64,000 nt of DNA from Desarmillaria ectypa. Its lineage: Eukaryota; Basidiomycota; Agaricomycetes; Agaricales; Physalacriaceae. Below the pieces are notes generated by a model that worked only from the letters and a program-made list of their open reading frames with translations, was not told the DNA's origin and ran no database searches. Shown here one piece after another: positions 37,359 to 49,096 of this stretch (position 1 is its first letter; each line of letters begins with the position of its first letter). The translations under genes and the position numbers were made by a program. Where the stretch lies: contig JAUDYN010000015.1 of the NCBI GenBank assembly GCA_030407005.1, forward strand, positions 62,001-126,000, written 5' to 3'.

Positions 37359-37801
37359 CCGGGGTATGCAGGCAGGAGGTCATCGAGCACAAGCTGAATG
37401 TCCTGCACATATTCTTGGGCCGCTGTGTAGGCGGCAGAAGGTTGTTCCATCTGGTACTGGAGTAGAACTGCCTGTGCATTATGTGCACGGGCAGAGGAGG
37501 GCCCGGCAGTTGGGGGCCTCTCAGAATTTGTGCTCCCCTCGGAGGAGGAGGCAATGGTGAATCTTGCCCAGGGGCAGACGAGTGATAATACCTCTCGTTC
37601 TCCCAGCCAGGTGGCAGGTAGCTCCCTGGGAAGCTCATGTTCAGGGGTGGGTGGATTGAGTCGTCGAGTCTGCCTTAGCTGAAGTAGGGCTTGGAGTTCT
37701 TCCTCGTAAAGTAAAACAGTGAGGACCATGAAAAAAGTCAACAATATGGTGCCGCCAAGGGAAATGGTTCTGGGTTCTTGTCAGTTTTCTTCTTCAGACA
37801 T
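37359..37801 (-). pseudogene. Element C' gag N-terminal fragment
   Basis: - strand start of a C-family gag: ATG at 37801, 55 bp inside the LTR, then a hydrophobic helix (GGTILLTFFMVLTVLLY) and EEELQALLQ, followed by a proline-rich stretch. One in-frame TGA near the start. Ends at the B3 junction. Confidence 0.8.
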
Positions 37802-37856
37802 GAAGAAGTGCTTCTTTACAGCTAGCATTGAAGAAGCAAGGGTATCTCTTGTTTAA

Positions 37857-38280
37857 TGTTAGGTACTGTCTTGGGCACATGACTTGGGATGTCAGCTGAC
37901 TTCTCTGGGCTGTTACACATTCGAACAATCACCCGTGTAGAGAAGTAGAAGCTTTAGTCTTTAGTGTAGTGCGAGTCAAGGAGTATATGAGTTGAATTTA
38001 AACAAGAGATAGAGTACAACTGTGTAGTTTACTCTACTTATATAGTATTTCTATAGGCATTATATATAGATGAAATGCTAGAGTCCATGCACAAACAGTG
38101 TCAAGGTAGGGTGATCTGGAAGGATCATACAACTAATAGAAAGCATCTGGAGTGACAGATGGTGAGAATGAGGGTGGTAACCGGTGAGTAGCTGGATATG
38201 AGTCAGATTTGAAGATAGATTAGATGGATGAGTCATAGATATAACTCAGATAAGATAAGATAAATGGCAAAATCATAACA
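37857..38280 (-). repeat. Element C' 5' LTR
   Basis: 424 bp, TGTTAGGTACTG to ATCATAACA, a diverged sister of the element C LTRs. The primer site TTAAACAAGAGAT lies just left of it on the - strand. Confidence 0.88.
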
Positions 38281-39415
38281 AGGGTAGTGCAGGTAGTTCA
38301 TGTATTAGGGCTGGGAGTATCCCAGCCCACCATAGTATCCTGTACTCTGCATAAAACTATTGAAACTGGGCATTGGCCCTCTCCTCTGCTGGTCAGTTGG
38401 CCTCCAGTCAGGCCAATTTGCAAAGGGAGTGACCCAGCTCCCATTGTTCCTCAGTGATTCTAAACCAAAGCCTGGATACCAAATTCCCTGCAACAGAGGG
38501 GTATAAGATCCAGAATCTGTTGGCATATATCTGGGCATGAATGATGGCACCTAGATTAGGTCCTCAGATTGGGTCACCCCTATTGAGGGCCAACTACTTA
38601 TCTATATCAGGACAAAGTTCTGGCCAGGCAGTCCTGGTCTTGACATCTGCTTGCTTGAGTTCCCAGGCAGTGGTCCTGAAGGGGCCAAATAGGGCCTGAT
38701 CAATGTCAGAGAGTTTGGGCCAATTATAATCAGGCCCATCCCCATTGAAGGGAGAGTTGGGGGAGAGGGGAGTGGTTGGGGTCTCAGTGTCATTCTTCCC
38801 ATTGGAGTTGTCAGAGAGTTCAATGATGGGGAGGGAGGAGAAGGATTTCTTGCTTGGCCAGGTTCCTCATCCTTGGATGTTATGGCCCCAGGGGCCATAG
38901 GGGTGGTTTTGATCCATTCTGAGATCGTCAGGGTGTCAGGCCCCATAGTGAGGGTGGAATGGAGTGGGGGAATGAGGATGGGAATATTGGGGTGGGGAAT
39001 AAGCAGACAGGGGGTCTTCAAACATAGCCTGTATATTCTGTGTGTATTTCTGGGTGGGAGTGGATTATTCCACCCAGTTGTTGGAGGGATCTGGGATCAG
39101 GATCCTCCTGCATTCTGTGAACTCCTTGGAGGAGAAGGCATCTGTGAATCAGACCCAGGGATGGAGGAGTAGTTCCTCATCCCCTGCTAGTCTGATGGAG
39201 GAAGGCCTCCTGGGAAGGCCATGTTGGGGGTGTTGAGGAGGTTGGGGTGGGAGTAGTGGTTGGGGGCAGTGAGGTCATTACTCTTGTCAGAGGAGTGTTT
39301 GGATTTTCTCTTCATACATTAGTACAAAGAGAGCAGTGAAGATGACTAGGAGTGCAGCACTGTCAATTGCAGTACTGAGAGTAATCATGCATTTGTTATC
39401 ATTTTCTTTGGGCAT
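38281..39415 (-). pseudogene. Element I gag N-terminal half
   Basis: - strand gag with ATG at 39415, 58 bp inside its LTR, and the conserved hydrophobic helix (AALLVIFTALFVLMY followed by EEKIQTLL). Proline-rich sequence follows down to FMPRYMPT and GYYGGLGYSQP near 38300-38540. Cut by the C' LTR at 38280. CpG-free and interrupted by stops. Confidence 0.78.
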
Positions 39416-39473
39416 GGGTTATGCTACATGTACAGCTAGCATAGAAGGAGCAGGAAATAAATCTTTTGACTAA

Positions 39474-39675
39474 TATTCAGACCTGCTCTGACATGTGATC
39501 TTGAGACTGTGAGCTGCTTGTGGGCTGTCTCACATTTGGACAATCACCCTTGTTATGAGAGCTGCTAAGTCTTTGGAAGAGTGCAGAAGATGGTGTATTG
39601 ATTAAGTTTAGTCAAAAGATAGAGAGTATGTATGAAAACTACTCTACTTATATACTAAAAATGATCAGTTATTAT
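39474..39675 (-). repeat. Element I 5' LTR, first piece
   Basis: Opens TATTCAGACCTG (TG changed to TA). 202 bp, broken by element E with target duplication ATTAT. Resumes at 49497. Confidence 0.85.
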
Positions 39676-40070
39676 TGTTATGATTTTTCCATTATCTTAT
39701 CTTGTTCCATGTCATATTGCTTACACATCATCAATATATTGCCCAAAACACCATCATTCAGTCCTATCAAACCTCTCACATTTCATCTATTCCTAATAGC
39801 TTCACTATGGTTGAACCTTTGTTACATGACTCTTATGGTTTCATGCATGTATACTATTGTTTCACTTATTATTAGCTTGATGCTTTTCATATATAAGTAG
39901 AGTAGTCATTGTACATACTCTCTATCTTTTGACTAAATTCAATCTATACACCATCTTTTACACACATCCCAAGATCCTGCCACTCTCTTATCATGGGTGA
40001 TTGTCCAAATGCGAGACAGCCCAAGAGTAGTGCCTGATCTGAAGATCACATGTTGGACAGGGCTGTAACA
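39676..40070 (+). repeat. Element E 5' LTR
   Basis: 395 bp, TGTTATGATTTTTCC to GGGCTGTAACA. TATATAA at 39890-39896 and the putative transcript start ATCTTTTGACTAA at 39926-39938, 36 bp later. Confidence 0.94.
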
Positions 40071-40083
40071 TTAGTCAAAAGAT
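40071..40083 (+). promoter_or_regulatory. Element E primer-binding site (self-priming type)
   Basis: TTAGTCAAAAGAT directly after the 5' LTR is the exact complement of ATCTTTTGACTAA at 39926-39938 in the LTR, as expected if the transcript 5' end folds back to prime reverse transcription. Confidence 0.8.
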
Positions 40084-40131
40084 TTACCACCTGCTCCTTA
40101 TATGCTAGCTATAAAAGCAGCAAAATTCCTT

Positions 40132-43100
40132 ATGCCTGAAGACAATGACAACAGAAAAATGATTACCCTCAGCATCACTATCAGCAGTGCAACACTTCTA
40201 ATAATTTCACCACTCTCTTTGTATTAACATATGAAGAGGAAATCAGAACTCTACTCCAACAGAAGTGGTGACCTCACCAACCACAGCTTCCACCCCATCC
40301 CCCTTGACACCCCCAATATGGTCTTCCCAGGAGGCCCTCTCTCACCAGACTGGCAGTCAGGAAGGAACTACTCCCCTGCCCCTGAGTTCATTTCACAGAC
40401 ACCTTCTCCTCTGAGGAGTTCACCACATGCAGAAGGGCTGCAACTCCAGAGCCCTCCAACAACTGGGTGGAGTGACCTGCCCCCACCATCACCCAGGAAT
40501 AGGCAAGGAATGCATGGGCTATATTTGAGGACCCCCCACTCTAATATTCTCATCCCCGCTCCTCAACTCCATCCTGCCTCTACTTTGGGGCCTGACACCC
40601 TGATGATCCCAGAATAGATTGCAACTATCCCTATGGCCCCTGGGGCCATAGTATCCAGGAAAGAGGTTCCTGGCCCAGAGGAGGAACAGAGTCCTCCTCT
40701 TCCCTCCCCATCATTGAGCTCTCCAACAACTCTGATGATGAGCCTGATACTATGACTACAACCACTCCTCTTGCCCATGACAGCCCCTTTAATGCTGATG
40801 GGGCTGATTACAACTGGCCCAAGCTCACTGAAATTGACAGGACCCTACTTGGTGATATGCTGTCTATGTGTTCACACCTAGATTTTGCAATTTTGTAACA
40901 ATGCTATTGCACATCTATCCTGTACTAGTGATACATAGGGGACTATAGCTGAGGCTTTGAGCTGATAGTTAAAAGCAGTAAGCAACTAGTAGAGCCAGGA
41001 CTTAGATGCAACACCATTAGTGGGTTAAATCTACCAGCTGGCCAGACTAGTAACTCAAATGCTAGCAGGACTAAGTGAAATACAGCCACTAGCAAATAAA
41101 GGATGCTACTAGCACACCAAAACCAGGAGCAGAGTACACAGATCTCATCAAGTTCTGTCACTAGCAGCCCAGACTGAGCATAAATGCCTAAGTCAGGATA
41201 ACTAGTCACATGGCAATCTTGAAACAGGACTTAGAAATAAATTAAAAATAGATTAACCTTGAGTCCAGATCTGACTATTGTGATATAGATCTCTTATGAT
41301 CAGTACTAGTGTAGCTGGACTGCACCCTCGATCATGATTGGATAGCTATTACAGGCACCAATATCCAGATATCTATATAACCACATTACTAAGGCATGTA
41401 GTTGTGCCAAGGGTGTGGAAAGACTGACTATGGAGTCTCTAGACCAAATATTTGAAAAGAAAACTGACTAGACTGACTATTGCATGATTATTCACTATTA
41501 TTGTGACTAGCCAAGAAATCCTTACCAATATACCCTATACCCAGATGATATTTATAGTTCTGCCTCAGTAGTATATAAGTAGTGGGATGGGCACTTGTGC
41601 AAAGCAGGCAAGCCATCCCTGCAGTTGAGCCCTCACTGGTAGTAACTGGTGTCCCCAATTAAAGGCTTTTGTGCTTAACCTCGATGAAGTGATTAATAGT
41701 CACTAAGTCACCCATAGTATTGCATTGAATTGAAGTTCCTTAGAGTCACTGTTGTGTCCTGCAAAGGTCCAGAGTGTTTTGAAGTTAGTTCAAGCAAAGT
41801 TCTTGGAGTTATAGTTTATTCTTAGGCTAAGAGCATCACTAGTCAGCCAAGAGTGCAACTGGTCAAGTGTTTATCACTTGTAGGAAGCAGTATAGGGCCA
41901 GGAGTGCCACCAGTCTGAAGCAGTTTCAGTCAGAATGAGCACAGTAGCTCAAACCAAGTCACTCTTATCCAATTGTGTCTTACCTACCCCACTAGTATGA
42001 GTAGTACTTTGTATAACTCACTAGTAATGGATAAAGTGTCTTTAAGACAACTGTACTTGATTATTGAAGTCTGCAGAGTGCTTCCATCATACTTGAAACC
42101 ACCTGAATTCAATATTGGTGATTAAGTGTAGAGTAGTAAGAGATTTAGTGTGATTGGTGTTTATTGCCATTCCCTAATTCTTTTGTCACTTGCCATTACC
42201 AAGCATATCATTGGCCCTTTAGGGCTGCTGCCTGCAACCTTAGGTGAGCTGACATCAAGACTCAGATAGGCTGGCCTGAGATCAGGCCCAACATAGATGA
42301 GTAGCTGGCACTCAACAGAGATGATCCCATATAGGGACCAAACCCAGATGCCACTATTCATGCCTGAATATATGCCAACCAGCATAGAGAATTATACCCC
42401 CCTGTTGCAGGGGACTTGGTACCTGGGCTACAGCCCCAGATAATGGAGGAACAATAGGAGTTGGATCATGCCCTTTGGTGACTTGATCAATTGGAGATTG
42501 ACTGACAACTGGAGGAGAGGCATGAAGCCCAACTTTGATGGCTTTATATAGGAAGCAAATTACTATGGCAGGCTGAGATATGCCCAGCCCCAATACATAA
42601 GCTATCCCCATTATCCTCCTGACACCCTGGCTCAACAGCCACAACCTCTGCCTGACTTGCCACCATACAGTCAGGCACATCAACTAGGTTACCACCTGTA
42701 TCAGGGTGGCAGCCTTCTATTTGCAGATGCAGAGGAAGACCCTGAATCAAGCATTGCCCCTGCAGGATCACTGCCACCTACAGTGGAAGAACTCCAACAG
42801 AAGGCTAGAAACAAACTAGCCAAGAAGGAATGATGCATCAAGGAGATGCATGCAGAACTCACCACAGAAGAAACTGCCAGGGACCTTATGGCAGACTTAC
42901 TCAGTCATGGCAAAGGAAAGGAACCCAAGCAGGAAAGACCAATGGAACCCCCAAGAGGATATCCTGCTCTAAGACTAGATCAATTCTCAATCCTAAGGCC
43001 ATCCCCAGGAAAGGGTCCACCTGACCCTTTATCAAATCCAGTCAGAAATGCCTCCCGATGGCACCCCCTATATAGGAATCAAACTGATCCTTGTCTAGCC

Positions 43101-44004
43101 CCTGAAGCCATTCAAGGGGGACCATGATGATATCAAATGCTTCATAGGTGATTGTATCACCTATTTTGAGTTGTTTCATCATTACTTCTAGCTGCCATCA
43201 CACCTGGTATTATTTGCAACCTCCCACTTCAAGGGGGCTGCCAAGGACTGGTGGGTCTACAAGAGACCTGAATTTTGGGTAGGGGATGCCTATGACAGAA
43301 CCCTCACCCACTTCCAATATCCCTCTTGGGAAGACTTCATTGAACTAGTCTCCCATCAGTTTAGGGACCCCACAATCAAGGAGGTCTATGAGAAATGAAT
43401 ATTTGACCTCCAAATGGGAATACAGCCCACTTTCCATTACTTCTAAAAGCTGGAGGAGGAAGCCAAGTTAGCAGGCTGAAGAACTGATGAGCAAGAGTAT
43501 GGCATCATAGTGAAGGCCATTTATCTAGGAGTACCAACCTCCTATATGACCTTTATCTCCAACATAGGCATCAACATACTGTGCACTTATCCAGAATGGA
43601 AGGAGTGAATAATGCATATGTATGAAGAGCAACAGTGCAAATTGGTATTCGACCAGACATCAGGAATTTCCTGGAATAGGTAGAAGGACTCCCATCCTAA
43701 CCCCCCACATCAATCCAGTGGCAAAGCTGCCACTGGGGTGACAACTTTCTTGGCTCAAAAGCTGACAGCCAATATGGGTCCCAGTTGGGACACCAATATA
43801 GGCCAATGGACAATGTATAGGGGATCAGGACAGCTGATGGAAGTTGATTGAAGGAAGGCCAAGGGTAGATGTTTCAGATGCAATGAGAAGGGCCACATGG
43901 CTAAAGATTGCTCTAAGAGAAAAGAGTCCAAGGACATTCAGTCAGTAGGGCCCACTAACAAAGTGGTGCCACCTATGGCCAAGGTTAAGGAGGTAAAAGA
44001 ATAG
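40132..44004 (+). pseudogene. Element E gag with intact CCHC knuckle
   Basis: ATG at 40132, 61 bp after the LTR, opens MPEDNDN and a hydrophobic helix (SSATLLII region), after which a frameshift leads to the conserved TYEEEIRTLLQQ. A long proline-rich part follows, split by repeat B4 at 40853-42210. The gag core lies near 43040-43430 (FKGAAKDWW-type motif at 43230) and the zinc knuckle CFRCNEKGHMAKDC at about 43869-43911 keeps all four ligands. The frame closes with TAG at 44002-44004. Several TGA stops break it. Confidence 0.83.
40853..42210 (+). mobile_element. LTR-like repeat B, copy 4
   Basis: 1358 bp with a perfect 4-bp target duplication TTGG (40849-40852 and 42211-42214). Removing it restores the gag reading (DRTLLGPFRAAA), so this copy is a clean insertion and defines the B termini TGATATGC and GCATATCA. 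Confidence 0.95.
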
Positions 44005-44049
44005 GTCAACAAGGGTTCAATTTCCCTTGCTTGACCAATATCTCCAGTG

Positions 44050-44132
44050 GTGAGTTCTCAGTTTTCATGAGTTAGACTTATATACACACTTTAGGACATT
44101 TAAAAACAAAAAAATATATGACTTTATTACAG
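44050..44132 (+). other. Putative spliced intron between gag and pol of element E
   Basis: 83 nt, donor GTGAGT, branch-like ATATGAC, acceptor TTATTACAG. Joins codon GTG (44047-44049) to ACC (44133) in the gag frame. Confidence 0.68.
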
Positions 44133-47100
44133 ACCCTGAAACTGAAGAACTCTGAAGAATTGAACAGAAACAGGTATGTCATACTCCTAGAAGATGCTGA
44201 CATGACTATCTATAGTGAATCCCAAGCCCCCGATGAAGTGCAGGATTTGTCAGGCAGTGCTGGCACTGCACCAAAGTCCAACAAACTCACTATGTGGAGC
44301 TCACTGGATATGCAGGTAAAACTGTGGACTAGAGTCAGTAGACAGGATGCCCTCAGGCCTCTGAAGCTGAACACCTCTGCACCCCTATTTAGGGAGCCAA
44401 GTCATGCTTTGCCAGGGCCATTGGAGGAAACAAGCACCCACCAAGGCCAAGCCTAAGTATGAGCACACTTGGATGGTGTGTGCACTGACTGAAGGAAAGG
44501 TGGCCACTCTCAGCCTGACATGTTCTGAGTGAAGGATGTGGTTGATCCATTGACAATGTCAGATATCGAATCTGCAATGAGACCTGCACCTGATGACTAT
44601 GTTGATAGCTGCAAGCATGGTAGGGTCACCACCCTCACCTCATTGGAAGTGCAGATGCAGGCTGAAGAACCAGGGGAAGCCATTAGCACACAGGTGGTAG
44701 AAAGGAGGCACCAGATCCAGGAACTGAAAGTTCAGCTGAGTCAGGCAATGACTCAGTCTAGCTACATCAAGGAAAGTGCTAGCCAGGGACATGGTAGCAA
44801 GCCACCTGACTCAAGAGAAAAGGTATCAGTTGAGCCATTGGCACCAGCAGATCCTGACTCTGACAGCACAGAATGAATGCTGACTTCACCAGTTGACATC
44901 CTCAGAGATCACAGTGCAACTGCCTATTGCCCATCACTGGTAGCACCAACAACAGCCAAGTGACAGGAATTCACTAGTGCCCAGATAGTAAAGAGGGAGC
45001 ATCACAGCAAAAACACCACCATCATTGAAGTACCCAATGAAGAGGATGACATGGCCTTTCTACAATGGAAGGCAAAGCAGTCCAAAGCCAGAATCCTGAC
45101 ACCCAAAGTCCCACCTAACAAGGGGTTAATGAAACCTGAAATCCTGTCAGTCATGAGAGTACCTGATCACATGTGGTACAAACCTTTTGGAGTTGACTGG
45201 ACTCTATGCACAATTTGTACTGCCAAGAATTTGGCTATTGCCAAAGCCATTCTCTCCATATGGGTTCATCCTAAACAAGTTGGAAAAATCACTGAAGAGC
45301 TCGCACAGAGCTTACAGACTGAAGAGAGTCTAGCTCAACAGCAACTCTATAAACTTTGTAAACCAATCTGCTACATCTGAGGCACCAGAAGTTCTGGTTG
45401 GGACTTCCTGGTGGATGTGCAACTTGCCCCATGTATGGGGAAGAAGATATTGACAACCCAAGTGTTGTTGGATAGTGGCTGCATGGGTAGCTCTATCAAT
45501 CAAAGCTATGTCCAGAAACACCAACTGGATACCTGAAAAACTGCTGCCCCCATTCCAGTCTATAACACAGATGGAACCTGCAATAAGGTAGGCAATGTTA
45601 CCAAATTTGTGAAAATCCAAATGACCATCAGAGACCATATTGAATGAATCGACCTGGCAGTCATGGACTTAGGTTCCAAAACAGTATATCTGGGTCATGA
45701 CTGGCTTAAACACCATAACCCATTGATTAACTGGAAAATGCGCCAAATGACTTTTGGATGCTGTCATTGCATCAAAAGTCTATTTCTTTTCTCTGATGCA
45801 GATGATGAAGATCAGTGGGATGAAGAGTTAGAAGAAGGCAAAAGTATTCTTGCTATTAATATGCAAGAAGAACTCCTCCTACAGGCCATGCATCATGCCA
45901 ATGAGTTAGTGGCAGCTGCTAATGCAGAAAAACCAAAAAAGACATTTGAGAAACTAGTACCTCCTCAATATCAAAGCTTTAGAGATTTATTCTCAAAAGA
46001 AAGCTTTGATGAACTCCCTGAATGGAAACCCTGGGATCATGCCATCAAACTGATATCCAATGCCAAATCAACATTAGACTGTAAAGTCTATCCACTCAAC
46101 CAAAATGAACAAGAACAACTTGACAAGTTCCTTGACAAGAACTTAAACTGAGGATGAATCCATCCTTCCAAATCTCCCTTTGCATCCCTCTTTTTCTTTG
46201 TCAAAAAGAAAGGTGGCTCATTATGCTCTGTTCGAGATTACCAAAAACTGAATGAAATGATGATTAAAAATCACTATCCTCTTCCTTTGATCTCCAAACT
46301 CATTGACAAACTACATGGAGCCAAGTACTTCTCTGAACTGGACATTAGATGAGGATACAACAATGTATGCATTCGAGATGGGGATGAAGAAAAAGCCACC
46401 TTCTGAACCAACTGAGGTCTCTTTGAGCCTATGGTCATGTTCTTTGGCCTTACCAATTCACCAGCCACCTTCCAGTGGATGATGAATGATATCTTCAAGG
46501 ATCTTATTGCTGGAGGAAAAGTAACCATCTATCTTGATGATATCCTCATTTTCACCAAATCTCTCTCCAAACATTAAACCATTGTATGCCAAGTTCTCCA
46601 ATGCTTATGAGAAAATAAGCTATTCCTTAAAGCTGAATACTTAGGAGTCATTATCAGTGAAGATGCCATCCACATGGACTTAGTCAAAGTCACCAGAATA
46701 GCAGAGTGGCCCACCCTGACCAAGAAAAAGGAACTCCAATCCTTTTTAGGGTTTATGAACTTTTATTGCAAATTCATATGCAATTATTCAAAAATAGTTT
46801 GACCACTCACACAGCTAACTGGCAAGGTTGACTGGACATGGGGAATCAAGCAGGAACAGGTGTTCCTACAACTCAAAACCCTGATGATGACAAACATTAT
46901 TCTGACTATTCCTTCAGACAAAGGAAAATTCAAGGTAGAAGCAGACTCAAGTGACAGAGCTATTGGAGCCATCCTAAGTCAAGAACAAAACAGCAAATGG
47001 AGGCCAGTTGCTTTCATGTCCAAGGCCTTAACCATCACTGAACACAACTATGAAATCTATGACAAGGAGTTCCTAGCAATCATGCTCACCCTAGAAGAAT

Positions 47101-49064
47101 GGCAACACTATTTGATGGGCGCCAAGGAGATAATTGAAATCTGGACAGACCATCAGAATCTCCAGTACTTCTGAAAGCCACAAAAGTTGAATCATCGACA
47201 AGCTTGGTGGGTTACCGAGCTAGCCGAATACCACTTCATCCTTCAGCACAAGGCTGGAACCACTAATGAAAAGGCCAATCAACTCAGCCAACATGATGAT
47301 CATGACCAAGGAAAAGAGGACAACCAAGATGATGTTGTTCTTTCCCCAAAACATTTCCAGGCACTTGTTCTGCCCACAACTGATAAATAAATCATGTGTA
47401 TAAGAGATGCAACTTGACAAAGAAAGCAATGGGATCAAGGAATTGAAAAATTCCTTAATCACAAATAGGAAATCATGCAAAAAGATGAGATGTTATGGTA
47501 TGATGGGTGCATCTATATTCCTTGGGATGAAATTCTTTTAGGCAAAATCATTTCCCAACACCATAATCATATTATGGCAGGATATCCCAGTATCACCAAA
47601 ACCAAGGAGCTGATATTATGAGAATATTGGTGGCCCAAGATGAAGAAAGACATAGAGGCATACATTAAAGGATGTGAAATATGTCAGAGGACAAAGAGCA
47701 ACACTCAGGCTAAGGCTGCCCCTCTTCATCCAAACATGATTCCTGATGCTTCCTGGACATATATTTTGGTTAACATGGTAACTGGTCTTCCAGAATTAGA
47801 CAGGTATGAAACTCTACTTGTCATTGTGGATTGATTCTCCAAAAACATTCTTTTAATCCCTTGTCACAAAGAATTATCTGCTGAAGGATGAGCCCATATA
47901 CTCTGAAATCATGTCTATGCAAAATATGGGATGCCCCAAGTTGTCATTTCTGACTGAAGACCCCAATTTGTGTATGCCTTCATGAAAGAACTCTATCAGA
48001 TGCTAAATATCACCCAGAATGCATCCATGGCATATCACCCTCAGACCAATGGCCAAACTGAATGGGTCAATCAGGAAATCGAAAAATACCTCTGAATTTT
48101 TGTAAACCATTGACAGACTGACTGGGTCGAATGGTTACCACTTGCTGAATTCACCCACAATAACTGAGTACACTTGGCAATGGGAAAAAGCCCATTTATG
48201 ACCTTATATGGCAGAAATCCCCTACTTATCCCTGACTCCATGCAAAAAACCCCATTCACAAACCCAGCTGCCATGGAATTCACTGAAACCATGGCACAAG
48301 TTCATAAAGAAGTCCATGACACACTGGAAAAAGCAGTGGTGCAAATGAAGGTGCAATATGACAAAAGAAAACAACCAACTTGGGAATATCAAGTTGGCAA
48401 CAATGTCTGGCTTGATACAGCCAATCTTCACCTTCCACAACCAAAGAAGAAGCTCAACAATAAACAAACAGGACCATTTGAGATCCTCAAAAAGGCAGGG
48501 GCAGCAGCATACAAACTTAAACTACTGCCCCATTGAAAGATACATCCCCAATTCAATGAAAAATTGTTGACTCTATACATTATGCCCTCCTTTCCAAATC
48601 AACAACAACTGCCACCTCCTTCCCCTGACCTCATTGATGGTCAAGAAGAATATGAGATCGAAGAAGTACTAGACTCACAAACCTGTCAAGTATGTGCCAA
48701 GAAGGGTCAACAGTCCAAAACTATCATGGACTACCTGGTCAAATGGAAAGGATAGACAAGAGAATATAACTCTTGGATCCAAGAAACTGAGATGGCTAAT
48801 GCCAAAGAAGCGATCACAGTGTATGAGGCAAACATTAATCACACCATATGAAGTATCAAAATTGTAACCAAGGAAAAAGCAGTGGTCAAGATACTGGATC
48901 ATGAATACTCCATGAATGGTGATATTGCATACCTAGCTCAATGCAAGGATGGACTTCAAAAATGGATCATTAACCTGGACAAAGACACATGGAAATGCTT
49001 AATTGATCAGTATTAGATCAGTCAAGCAGAATCACAACTTAAAACCCCTAAAGAAGAACCTTAG
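44133..49064 (+). pseudogene. Element E pol: linker, protease, RT, RNase H, integrase, chromodomain
   Basis: Domains in order: linker (YVILLEDADM at 44176); a second in-frame stop immediately followed by ATG (TGAATG at 44874-44879); aspartic protease with LLDSGCMGSSIN, Asp codon at 45471; RT with YLDD at 46530-46541; RNase H near 46930-47160; integrase zinc-binding region (HHNHIMAGYPSITKTKEL, then KGCEICQ) at 47560-47690; integrase core where the first catalytic Asp motif VDMVTGLP reads VNMVTGLP; HPQTNGQTE-type region near 48030; chromodomain near 48640-48790; second chromo-like module near 48890-48980. Natural end TAG at 49062-49064. Numerous TGA stops at former Arg codons. Confidence 0.87.
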
Positions 49065-49083
49065 CAGTCGGGACAACTGCTTT

Positions 49084-49096
49084 AACAAGGGGGTAA
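49084..49096 (+). other. Element E polypurine tract
   Basis: AACAAGGGGGTAA ends directly at the 3' LTR (TGTTATG at 49097). The same tract precedes the 3' LTRs of elements C, D and J. Confidence 0.85.
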
